A stretch of 31,520 nucleotides of DNA from IMG/VR virus record IMGVR_UViG_3300037342_000010, positions 1 through 31,520 of that record. One strand, written 5' to 3'. Position numbers and translations under genes: made by a program. The notes beneath the pieces were generated by a model. That model saw nothing but the letters and a program-made list of their open reading frames with translations, had not been told where the DNA came from and ran no database searches. The DNA comes from a virus. This document shows positions 5,841 to 12,559 of the stretch, in pieces. Position 1 is the stretch's first letter. Every line of letters begins with the position of its first letter.

Positions 5841-6009
5841 GACCGGGATCGACAAGGATACCGGCGAGCAGATTGTCTACTTCCATTGCGACAACTGCCA
5901 CTACGACGCGATGCTGTCGTTGCAGCACAGCAACGCGAAGTGCGTGAAGGAAGGAACGATCGGACTCAAGAGCAGCCTGACGGAAGGGCTACTGGGCAGC
6001 GCGCGGTAA
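5692..6009 (+). CDS. Small zinc-ribbon-like protein
   Basis: A protein of 105 residues overlapping the previous gene by about 150 bases in another frame. I chose ATG 5692; ATG 5704 (MPIAPEVKSK) is nearly as good. A proline-rich start leads to a folded part with LLCSNRACNR and YFHCDNCHYDAM, two cysteine pairs that would form one zinc ribbon. It ends in a TAATG overlap with the next gene. The cysteine pattern suggests a structural zinc site and perhaps nucleic acid or protein binding. No family is recognised. Confidence 0.6.
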   Translation: MENRMPIAPEVKSKPAPPVNLTKLPSLSPYLVPNLLCSNRACNRLLTNPKTGIDKDTGEQIVYFHCDNCHYDAMLSLQHSNAKCVKEGTIGLKSSLTEGLLGSAR

Positions 6010-6278
6010 TGAACCTTCTCGACCAATTCGGCCGTGTCCTTGATGTTGGTGATTCGGTTGTCCCCAAGGATCCATCCGTGCAAAACTGGGTGATCGCCAA
6101 CATTGAGGATTCCGGCATTTCTCCCGCTCCCGGCCAACCCCCAGTCGTAAAAGTCATCCTGCGTTGCGAGTTGACTATGGTGTTGCCGAACATGGGTCAG
6201 CCGGTGCAGGCGCTCCCCCTTTACTTGATCAAGAAATCGGACACGGAAAAGAAACCGAACTTGGTGGTGATGAACTGA
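6009..6278 (+). CDS. Small unrecognised beta-rich protein
   Basis: An 89-residue protein coupled to the genes on both sides (TAATG before, TGATG after). The sequence has short hydrophobic strands (VLDVGDSVV, PPVVKVILRCELTMVL), resembling small SH3-like or OB-like beta barrels, but this is only an impression. There is no membrane segment or metal motif. The ending (KKSDTEKKPNLVVMN) is charged. Confidence 0.65.
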   Translation: MNLLDQFGRVLDVGDSVVPKDPSVQNWVIANIEDSGISPAPGQPPVVKVILRCELTMVLPNMGQPVQALPLYLIKKSDTEKKPNLVVMN

Positions 6279-6715
6279 TGGGTGGAATTTACGCTATCGT
6301 CGCATTCTTTGGTGGCATCTTCCTCTGCGGCGTAGCCGCCTTCTGCTGGTACATCCTCACGGTTCTGAGGGAACTTAAAGCTTCGATCGACCTGCAGGCT
6401 AAGACTACGCAAGAGCTTCTGGGCGAGGGTTCCTTCACTCGGATCAGCAAGGCGCTGACGACGTTGAATGGCTCGGTTCCGGATATTCTCAAGGGCATCA
6501 CGGAATTTGCCGGTGTGATGCGGATGGTTTTCGAGGCGAACCAAGAGGCGAAGCCGCCAGCGAAGGGCGCACCGATTGAGGATTCCGGTTCTGGATTCTA
6601 CGCGCACAACGATCAGCAGGCCGCGATTAACGAAGTGGCGGAAGAGGCGCGGCGGCAGCGAATCATCATCCCGCCGGAAGACTTTGCGAAGATGCACACG
6701 GACGAAGCCACCTAG
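6278..6715 (+). CDS. Single-pass membrane protein, helical
   Basis: A protein of 145 residues with one strong hydrophobic segment at about 4-28 (IYAIVAFFGGIFLCGVAAFC and onward), then helical, coiled-coil-prone sequence (LRELKASIDLQAKTTQELL) and a charged C-terminus. The arrangement suits a membrane-anchored protein with a long cytoplasmic or periplasmic arm. It could be a lysis-associated protein or an atypical holin-like protein, or an infection-time membrane protein such as a superinfection exclusion factor; nothing decides between these. It overlaps the preceding gene by TGATG. Confidence 0.65.
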   Translation: MGGIYAIVAFFGGIFLCGVAAFCWYILTVLRELKASIDLQAKTTQELLGEGSFTRISKALTTLNGSVPDILKGITEFAGVMRMVFEANQEAKPPAKGAPIEDSGSGFYAHNDQQAAINEVAEEARRQRIIIPPEDFAKMHTDEAT

Positions 6716-6725
6716 GAGGTGAGTT

Positions 6726-7235
6726 ATGGAGCAAGCAAGTTTGCGCGATCTAATGGAGTCGAATACACCAAAGACCGACTCCTTCCTTCCGGTCAAGCAG
6801 TTCGATGATCTCCTGAAATCGCTCAATCAGAAGAGCCTCGAAACGTGGTCGGTTGGCGGTGCCGTGTGTGCGATTATCTATCGCGTCGAAGGTGGACTCG
6901 TACGAATCTATCGCGGCGATCCGCATCGGTGGGGTATGGTGCAACAGCGTCTCGCGCTCGGAACTCTCGGTCTCGATACGATAGCTGATAGCCCTCTGGG
7001 CAGCGGCGTGCTGGGCGGGGAAATGGCGAGAGAGTTATTGTCCGAGAGGGCTGGTCTCGATGCTCGCGAGTACGGCCCGCCAAGCAGTCCTCCGGCAGCG
7101 GTCGCGATCAACTGTATCCCAGATCAGCAGCGAGAGTGGGCTGCGAAAGCCGAAGCACAAAAGAAAACAAGGCGACCTAACAAAGCCAAGAAGAAAGCGA
7201 AGTCCAAGACTCGGACTCGCCGCAAGTCCACCTAA
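6726..7235 (+). CDS. Unrecognised protein with lysine/arginine-rich tail
   Basis: A protein of 169 residues behind an excellent AGGAGGTGA ribosome binding site. The N-terminal two thirds look folded and mixed alpha/beta (WSVGGAVCAIIYRVEGGLVRIYRG). From about residue 140 the tail is almost entirely Lys, Arg, Ala, Ser and Thr (KKTRRPNKAKKKAKSKTR). Such tails bind DNA or RNA or neutralise packaged DNA. It is the last gene before the packaging operon. Copy 3 of the dispersed palindrome lies in the last codons. Function is unknown. Confidence 0.7.
   Translation: MEQASLRDLMESNTPKTDSFLPVKQFDDLLKSLNQKSLETWSVGGAVCAIIYRVEGGLVRIYRGDPHRWGMVQQRLALGTLGLDTIADSPLGSGVLGGEMARELLSERAGLDAREYGPPSSPPAAVAINCIPDQQREWAAKAEAQKKTRRPNKAKKKAKSKTRTRRKST
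7201..7217. repeat. 17-bp palindrome, copy 3
   Basis: AGTCCAAGACTCGGACT matches copy 1 at 16 of 17 positions, with one mismatch between the arms. It lies 62 bases before the ATG of the putative small terminase, in the last codons of the previous gene and just upstream of a possible promoter, a sensible place for an operator. Confidence 0.5.
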
Positions 7236-7242
7236 CTGCTAT

Positions 7243-7271
7243 TTCCAAAATCCGCAAGGTGTGCCTACAAT
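7243..7271 (+). promoter_or_regulatory. Possible leaderless promoter of the packaging operon
   Basis: TACAAT (7266-7271, 5 of 6 to a -10 box) sits seven bases before ATG 7279. A weak TTCCAA (7243-7248, 3 of 6) lies exactly 17 bases upstream of it. No ribosome binding site precedes ATG 7279, so a leaderless start would explain how the operon's first gene is translated. Confidence 0.4.
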
Positions 7272-7278
7272 CTGGTCT

Positions 7279-7863
7279 ATGGTTACCCGCGCAGAGACCA
7301 GCCTCGGCTCTCCCAAGCACATCTCCCGGTTCATTCGTTCCAAGGCTGGAAAGACCTACGACGAGATTGCCGCAGAAGACAATATCAGCGTCGAGCAGGT
7401 CAAGAAATCTATCCGTACGGTTGAGTTCAAGCAGGGCTTCCATACCAACGAGTATCTAAACGCCGAACTTATCGGCATGATCCTAAAGGCATCCCCTCCC
7501 GCGCTCTCTGCTTTGATCGAGGCTTTGAAAGCTGGCAAGAATCGTGAAGCTACAAACGAGCAAGGCGAGAAGTTCACGGTTTTCGAGCCGGATCACGACA
7601 CGCGGCTGAAGGCTCTTTCGGAGTTCCAGAAGATTGCCGTAGCCGCACAGCCAAAGGCCGGGCACCAGACGAACGTCAAGGTGGGTGTGGGTGTCGGAGT
7701 TGGCGTCACCCAGGCGAGCGGCAGCTATGTTGGTATGGAAGACCGCATGCGCGAGCTTCGCCAGAGGATGAAAGACCAGCCTGTGCTCCCCGGAGTTGTT
7801 ATCCAAACCGCTTCTCTGAAGACCATCGACGCCGAAGTTGAGGACGAGGCTGACGATGAGTAG
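7279..7863 (+). CDS. Putative terminase small subunit
   Basis: A protein of 194 residues directly upstream of, and overlapping, the large terminase gene, the usual place for the small subunit that recognises phage DNA and regulates the packaging motor. The first 55 residues contain a helix-turn-helix-like stretch (KTYDEIAAEDNISVEQVKKSI, written here in part: TYDEIAAEDN and SVEQVKKSI). Helical sequence follows, then a valine/glycine repeat (GVGVGVGVT) and an acidic C-terminus (EVEDEADDE). I chose ATG 7279; GTG 7261 is an alternative. The call rests on position and the helix-turn-helix, not on a recognised family signature. Confidence 0.6.
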   Translation: MVTRAETSLGSPKHISRFIRSKAGKTYDEIAAEDNISVEQVKKSIRTVEFKQGFHTNEYLNAELIGMILKASPPALSALIEALKAGKNREATNEQGEKFTVFEPDHDTRLKALSEFQKIAVAAQPKAGHQTNVKVGVGVGVGVTQASGSYVGMEDRMRELRQRMKDQPVLPGVVIQTASLKTIDAEVEDEADDE

Positions 7864-10849
7864 CCTAACCAGAAAGAATCCCTACCTCAACGAAGCGATT
7901 GAGATTTTGGACCAGCATCTTCGGCGCTGCAAGTACGACGTTGCCGTAGCCGCGAACACCCTGAGTCACGTTTACAGCGAGTTCGTCAACGAAGAGTTAA
8001 TGAAGTGCATGGTGGACCCGCGGTACTACCTTGAAAACTACCACGTCATCAAAACCAAAGACGAAGGGTTCAAGACTCTAAACCCATTCTTCGAAGCACA
8101 GGAAATCATCTACTCCGAAATCATGGAACTGCTGGCGGCTGGGAAGCCGGCCAAAGTTTTAATTGACAAGGCGAGACAGCAAGGTAGCTGCTTGGACCCT
8201 GAGACTCCGATTCTCACCGACGATCTACGTTGGATCGCGATCGACGAAGCAGAACCGGGACAAGGTCTGGTCTCAGTTGAAGAAGAATTCCGCGGCGGTA
8301 GGGGTAAGGGCCGAGAATTAAGACAAGCACACGTTGTGGCCCGAAGGGATGTATTTGAGCCAGCGTTCCGATTGGTAATGAGCAATGGAAGTAGTCTCAT
8401 AGCGACCGGCCCGCACAGGTTCTTGTCACGAGTTCGAGGTGGCGTGTCGACTATCTGGCGTACCGTAGAAAACATGAAAGCGGGAGATGTGATTCGTCAC
8501 ATCGTTAAGCCGTGGAGTGATCCAACTGTGGAAGACGGTTGGTTTGGTGGATTCACCGATGGTGAGGGTTGTTTACGAGTTAAGCATTGGGGTGGAGTTG
8601 AGGTAAGCGTATCGCAACGATTCAATGAAGCATATGAGCGGGCTCTCGCCTACATGCAATCCCGTGGCTACACGTTCCGCGTAGAAGTAGACAACAGGAA
8701 GGGCGGAGAAAATAGCAAGTTTGGGAATGAGCCTGTCGCGCGATTGGTCGTCAATCGACTGGGGGAAATATTTAGGCTGATGGGCCAGACTCGCCCCGCT
8801 CGCTTCACCGGGAAAACGTGGTGGGAAGGTAAGGACATTCCTGGGCGTACCGGGGAAGGGGAGGCATGGTCGGAAATCGTTGCCATTGAACCACTCGGTA
8901 AGAAGCGCATGGTAGACCTACAAACCACGACCAAAACTTATATCGCCAATGGATTCGTATCACACAACAGCACGCTCGCGGAAGGTCTTATCTTCCAACA
9001 CACCATCTTCAACGAGGCTGTGAATACGCTGATCGTCGCGCAAAACCCAGCGCAGTCGGACTACCTGTTTTCGATGTCGCTGCTGGCGATGGAAAACCTG
9101 CCGTGGTGGATGCAGCCGCGAGTCCGGTTCCGGTCGAAGGCGCGGTACTTGGTGCTTGATTCTGACAACCCAGAGATGCGCGGCTTGAACTCCACGATCT
9201 ACGTGGACGCAGCGAATAAATTAACCGGCGTATCGGTTGGTCGAACCATCCACTGTGCTCACTTGAGCGAACTTTCAGACTGGGATAACGCGGAGATTCT
9301 TACGGAACAAATCTTCCCGACGATGTCTGGTAAGAACGTCATCGCCATTCTGGAATCCACGGCTCGCGGTGCGGATGGATTTTGGTACGACTTCTGGACA
9401 GAGGCCGTGGAAAGCTGGGGCGAAGAAGACTGGGAGTGGAAGCCGATCTTCGTGGAGTGGTTCCGGTGTAGCGACTACTCGATGCCGAGCGAGAGTAAAT
9501 TCAACCGCACGGCCGAAGAAGAAAAGATTTGTGACAAAGTTCTGCGCGCTTCCGGATACAACCTTACGGATGAGCAACTGAACTGGCGGCGAATCAAGCG
9601 CAAGGAAACAATCAAGATCAAGGGCGACGACACTTCATTCCTGCAGGAGTATCCACTTACATGGCAGGAGTCGTTCCAGGCGAGCGGCTTGTGCGCTTTC
9701 CCGAAGTCTCTGCTGTACGAGATCATGAATACGACTTGCTGTGATCCGCTCTGGTATGGCGAGTTGGAATACAGCCATGGGGCAGCACAGGAGTGTAAGC
9801 CACATCTTACTTCGACGTTCGACGAGGCGGAGCGCGCAAGGACTGGCAATGTGGTTTACAAGCGCGATCGGTTCATCCCCCCGGCAAAGAAGTACGGTGC
9901 GCGCATGAGAGTCTGGGAAATGCCAGAAGCCGGGGAATCGTACTACGTTGCTGGCGATCCGGCTCACGGTTTGGAAGGTGGAGACTTTTCTTGTGCGCAG
10001 GTGATTCGTATCGGGCACGGCTCAGAACCGGACGTTCAGGTGTGTGAGTGGAACGGCTGGATCAACCCAACACCGTTCGGGCACGTCTTGGTCGGTTTGG
10101 CGAAGTGGTACAACAATGCCGAGCTTTCGGTGGAGATGAACGCGGTCGGGGAGCGGACGTACATCGAAATCTTCCGCATCTTGGAATACCCAAACCTGTT
10201 CCGGTGGAAGCACTACGACAAGGTCAAAAACTTCTGGTCGGATTACATGGCGTGGCTGACGACGTCGAAGACCCGTGATCTGATCATCACAAATTTGCGC
10301 GAGCGCATCATGGAAAAAACCGTGACGCTCTACAGTCAAGAACTATTGACCCAGATGCTTCACTTCACGGCCGACGAGGATGGATCGAAGTTCCAAGGGC
10401 AGGCCAGCAATGATGACCGCGTTATGGCGATGCAGATTTGTTTGTGGTGCGCGCATGACTCGGATTACGGGCGCCAGGCCGCGATGGCTCCGAACACAGG
10501 GAGTGAGGCGCACAAGAAGTACTACGTCATCGACGACGTAAACCGGGTGGTATTTACGAGCCAGCAAAAAGACGAAGCCTACGCCGCGGCTTACGTGAAA
10601 GGCGAAGCGAGAAATATTAAAGGGGAGATCATTCCAACCCATGCGGTGATGCGGCCGGGCTGGTCCGTGGCACACATGCCAAACAAGAAAGACTTCAACA
10701 ACAGCGATTTTTCTCCGGTGCACGATAAGGCTGGTCCGCGAGCGCAGATTCATGCGTTCGGAGTTCCGGCTGAGAGTATTCGGTTGGATAACATTCAAGA
10801 GTGGGAGATGATGCGAGAATCGCAGGACAGGGACTGGATGACGATCTGA
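7856..10849 (+). CDS. terL: Terminase large subunit, interrupted by an intein
   Basis: The ATPase and nuclease motor that packages DNA into the head. The precursor is 997 residues; removing a 260-residue intein leaves about 737. The extein Walker A region reads KARQQGS/STLAEG across the splice point, the ARQ.G.ST form common in phage terminases, in which the usual lysine is displaced. A Walker B-like CAHLSELSDW is at about 465-474 of the precursor. The nuclease (RNase H fold) shows YYVAGDPAHGLEGGDFS at about 695, a VEMNAVGERTYIE strand, and NDDRVMAMQICL near 860. ATG 7856 overlaps the small subunit stop by 8 bases. The downstream neighbour overlaps by TGATG. At 737 residues the spliced protein is longer than most TerL proteins. 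Confidence 0.93.
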   Translation: MSSLTRKNPYLNEAIEILDQHLRRCKYDVAVAANTLSHVYSEFVNEELMKCMVDPRYYLENYHVIKTKDEGFKTLNPFFEAQEIIYSEIMELLAAGKPAKVLIDKARQQGSCLDPETPILTDDLRWIAIDEAEPGQGLVSVEEEFRGGRGKGRELRQAHVVARRDVFEPAFRLVMSNGSSLIATGPHRFLSRVRGGVSTIWRTVENMKAGDVIRHIVKPWSDPTVEDGWFGGFTDGEGCLRVKHWGGVEVSVSQRFNEAYERALAYMQSRGYTFRVEVDNRKGGENSKFGNEPVARLVVNRLGEIFRLMGQTRPARFTGKTWWEGKDIPGRTGEGEAWSEIVAIEPLGKKRMVDLQTTTKTYIANGFVSHNSTLAEGLIFQHTIFNEAVNTLIVAQNPAQSDYLFSMSLLAMENLPWWMQPRVRFRSKARYLVLDSDNPEMRGLNSTIYVDAANKLTGVSVGRTIHCAHLSELSDWDNAEILTEQIFPTMSGKNVIAILESTARGADGFWYDFWTEAVESWGEEDWEWKPIFVEWFRCSDYSMPSESKFNRTAEEEKICDKVLRASGYNLTDEQLNWRRIKRKETIKIKGDDTSFLQEYPLTWQESFQASGLCAFPKSLLYEIMNTTCCDPLWYGELEYSHGAAQECKPHLTSTFDEAERARTGNVVYKRDRFIPPAKKYGARMRVWEMPEAGESYYVAGDPAHGLEGGDFSCAQVIRIGHGSEPDVQVCEWNGWINPTPFGHVLVGLAKWYNNAELSVEMNAVGERTYIEIFRILEYPNLFRWKHYDKVKNFWSDYMAWLTTSKTRDLIITNLRERIMEKTVTLYSQELLTQMLHFTADEDGSKFQGQASNDDRVMAMQICLWCAHDSDYGRQAAMAPNTGSEAHKKYYVIDDVNRVVFTSQQKDEAYAAAYVKGEARNIKGEIIPTHAVMRPGWSVAHMPNKKDFNNSDFSPVHDKAGPRAQIHAFGVPAESIRLDNIQEWEMMRESQDRDWMTI
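8189..8968 (+). mobile_element. Intein with a single-motif LAGLIDADG endonuclease, in the TerL Walker A
   Basis: An in-frame protein intron of 260 residues. Splicing residues are canonical: Cys1 in CLDPETPIL, block B TGPHRFL (73-79), block F MVDLQTTTKTYIANG, then penultimate His259, Asn260 and Ser as the first C-extein residue. The endonuclease part (about 115-225) has one LAGLIDADG-type motif, WFGGFTDGEG (118-127). I see no second motif, so it may act as a dimer or be degenerate. Insertion in the conserved ATP-binding loop is the usual site choice of inteins. Codon use looks more relaxed than in the flanks. Splicing should restore TerL; endonuclease activity is untested. Confidence 0.92.
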
Positions 10850-11061
10850 TGGAGAAGATCGAAAAAGTCGTCAAGCAAACAGTGACGGACGCCATTGTCG
10901 AGGCTATGGGTAATGCTGGCGACATGGAGCATGTGCTGATAATCTCCATTGGTAAGGACGATGTGCCGTCGAAGTTCTTTACCGATAGTGAGCAGACGAT
11001 AGCCGAAACCCTCTGGATGGTCGAGTGTTTTAAGATGCGCCTCATGGCGCCCGGGGAATAA
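10849..11061 (+). CDS. Small terminase-adjacent protein, tandem paralogue A
   Basis: A 70-residue protein overlapping the TerL stop (TGATG). It shares its plan with the next gene: VTDAI(V/I)..A...A..M.HVLI at about 13-35, then a helix ending in ...E.FKMRL. The pair looks like an old tandem duplication. Small proteins of this kind are common beside phage terminases, but I know no assigned function. No membrane or metal motif is visible. Confidence 0.7.
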   Translation: MEKIEKVVKQTVTDAIVEAMGNAGDMEHVLIISIGKDDVPSKFFTDSEQTIAETLWMVECFKMRLMAPGE

Positions 11062-11282
11062 TGGGCGAGGGAATCAAGCGGATCAAAGGCGGCAGCGTTA
11101 CGGATGCGCTGATCTCCGCCACAGAGCAGGCGGAAGAGATGAAGCACGTTCTGATATTGTACGAAGAGGCTGACGGCGAGCACGCCGGATTCATCGTTGA
11201 CGACACGTTCGACAAAAAGACCGCGAATTATCTGGTCGACAAGTTCAAAGCTTTCCTCTTCAATGGAATCGAGGGATTCTAG
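11061..11282 (+). CDS. Small terminase-adjacent protein, tandem paralogue B
   Basis: A 73-residue protein coupled to the previous gene by TAATG. It resembles its neighbour: GGSVTDALISATEQAEEMKHVLILYEE lines up, in parts, with TVTDAIVEAMGNAGDMEHVLIIS (VTDA, M.HVLI). Both end in a helix with FK(A/M).L. The middle carries EADGEHAGFIVDD, absent in the first copy. It has a predicted alpha/beta fold and unknown function, and may form a hetero-oligomer with its paralogue. Confidence 0.7.
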   Translation: MGEGIKRIKGGSVTDALISATEQAEEMKHVLILYEEADGEHAGFIVDDTFDKKTANYLVDKFKAFLFNGIEGF

Positions 11283-12074
11283 ATGCCATCAAACCCAGTT
11301 ACAGGAATGGAAGCCGCTCCCGTTCAAGATGTCTTCGGGGGCGAGCGCAAGACACCCCACGCGGTTTTCTCCCAGAGCCGCGCTGAAAGCGGTTGGACCC
11401 CAACGAATCCAAATGGCAACGTAGCCGTCACGCATCGTCCAAACGATCTGGCTCTTGAGTGCCCAGATTGCGCGATGGCCGGAGAAGCGGGTGTGCGGCT
11501 GTTCGCCCGTGAAGGTGTCGGCTACTACTGCATCAAGGGTTCACACGTTTGGAAGGACATCGACGCGCTGCTGGCGCGGAACCCGAAGAAGCTGGAGTAT
11601 CGCGGCATCGTGGCAAAGCAGGTTGGCTACAAGGAAATCAAAATCTCTGTGCCGGGGAACGTTGCGGATGCTTTCATGACGCGGTTTGGCGAGCGCGGAG
11701 CCGCAACGCTGGCCTCGATCATGAATACGCTCAGCGATTCACGGTCGATGATGCTGACCGAATCCGACCTCAAGAACATCGAAGAAAAACTTGGCAAGCC
11801 GGTAAACAACGGGACGATGATTGCCGGGGAGTTCTATTCGATGAAGACGCAGTTGGATGAGCAGAAAGCCACGGTCGAGCGGCTGCGAAACAATCTTCAA
11901 ACGGCGGCGCGTGGCAGCCGAGTCCAAGTATCGGACTCGACGGTAGTGGTGGAGTTGAATGACGACGTGGCCGAGAAGGTCAGACAGGTGGTAGCTGGTC
12001 TGGGTGAGCCGTGGACGGTGGAGAGTTACATCGCAGAAGCGGCGCGACTGGGAGCCGAAGGGGGATGGGTATGA
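11283..12074 (+). CDS. Unrecognised protein with zinc-ribbon-like motif and coiled coil
   Basis: A protein of 263 residues directly after the previous stop, with GAGGGA as ribosome binding site. After a disordered start, residues about 58-92 hold ECPDCAMAGE and GYYCIKGSHVW, a CxxC plus C...H arrangement that could bind zinc. A folded central part follows, and the segment around 190-215 (EFYSMKTQLDEQKATVERL) is coiled-coil-like. It lies between terminase and portal, suggesting a head or packaging accessory role. It contains copy 4 of the palindrome and overlaps the next gene by ATGA. Confidence 0.7.
   Translation: MPSNPVTGMEAAPVQDVFGGERKTPHAVFSQSRAESGWTPTNPNGNVAVTHRPNDLALECPDCAMAGEAGVRLFAREGVGYYCIKGSHVWKDIDALLARNPKKLEYRGIVAKQVGYKEIKISVPGNVADAFMTRFGERGAATLASIMNTLSDSRSMMLTESDLKNIEEKLGKPVNNGTMIAGEFYSMKTQLDEQKATVERLRNNLQTAARGSRVQVSDSTVVVELNDDVAEKVRQVVAGLGEPWTVESYIAEAARLGAEGGWV
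11921..11937. repeat. 17-bp palindrome, copy 4
   Basis: AGTCCAAGTATCGGACT matches copy 1 at 14 of 17 positions. The outer arms extend to CGAGTCC/GGACTCG (11919-11925 and 11933-11939), a perfect 7-bp dyad. It is inside a coding region. Confidence 0.4.
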
Positions 12075-12559
12075 GTCAAGCTGTTGCGACACCGAAAATC
12101 AACGCTCTAATTGAGGCGCAGCAAGCGCTGCACAAGGCCAATTCTGCTGTAGCTGATCCGTTAACCGTTCTTGCCAATCAGTCGATTGGCGAACTGCTCC
12201 CGCGTGAATATCGCGGTGGGATGACAAAATTTACAGGATGGAAGTATGGATTCGGACAGAGTTCAGGATTTGTGGCGCAGGTGATTTGGAGTCCAAGTGA
12301 ATATGATCGCAAGAGTAAGGGAATGCTCGGCGTCTACGTCAACCTTCCCGGCTTCGAGTGTGGGCATTTTGAGCGAGGAGCTGAGTTTGACATTGGGACT
12401 ATGCGTATTCAGGGATGGGAGAAAGAAGCCATTCCCGAGCTTTCCGTGGCAGGCGTTAAGTGTCTACTTACATTGGTCGATGCCTATTGCCGGTCCCATG
12501 AATTACACAACCTCAAGAAACTAAGTGGACGCGAAGCGATTAAGACGTGGCTGCGATAA
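12071..12559 (+). CDS. Unrecognised protein between terminase and portal
   Basis: A protein of 162 residues starting at ATG 12071 (ATGA overlap; AGGGGA as ribosome binding site). A helical N-terminus (NALIEAQQALHKANSAV) precedes a folded part with aromatic residues (FTGWKYGFGQSSGFVAQVIW) and a C-terminal helix pair. It shows no motif I recognise. Upstream of the portal, a head-assembly role is possible. It ends directly at the portal start. Confidence 0.65.
   Translation: MSQAVATPKINALIEAQQALHKANSAVADPLTVLANQSIGELLPREYRGGMTKFTGWKYGFGQSSGFVAQVIWSPSEYDRKSKGMLGVYVNLPGFECGHFERGAEFDIGTMRIQGWEKEAIPELSVAGVKCLLTLVDAYCRSHELHNLKKLSGREAIKTWLR

Noticed and set aside
7678-7706. GTGGGTGTGGGTGTCGG run as a regulatory repeat
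   Set aside because: It simply encodes a Gly-Val repeat (GVGVGVGV) in the putative small terminase and has no separate signal.
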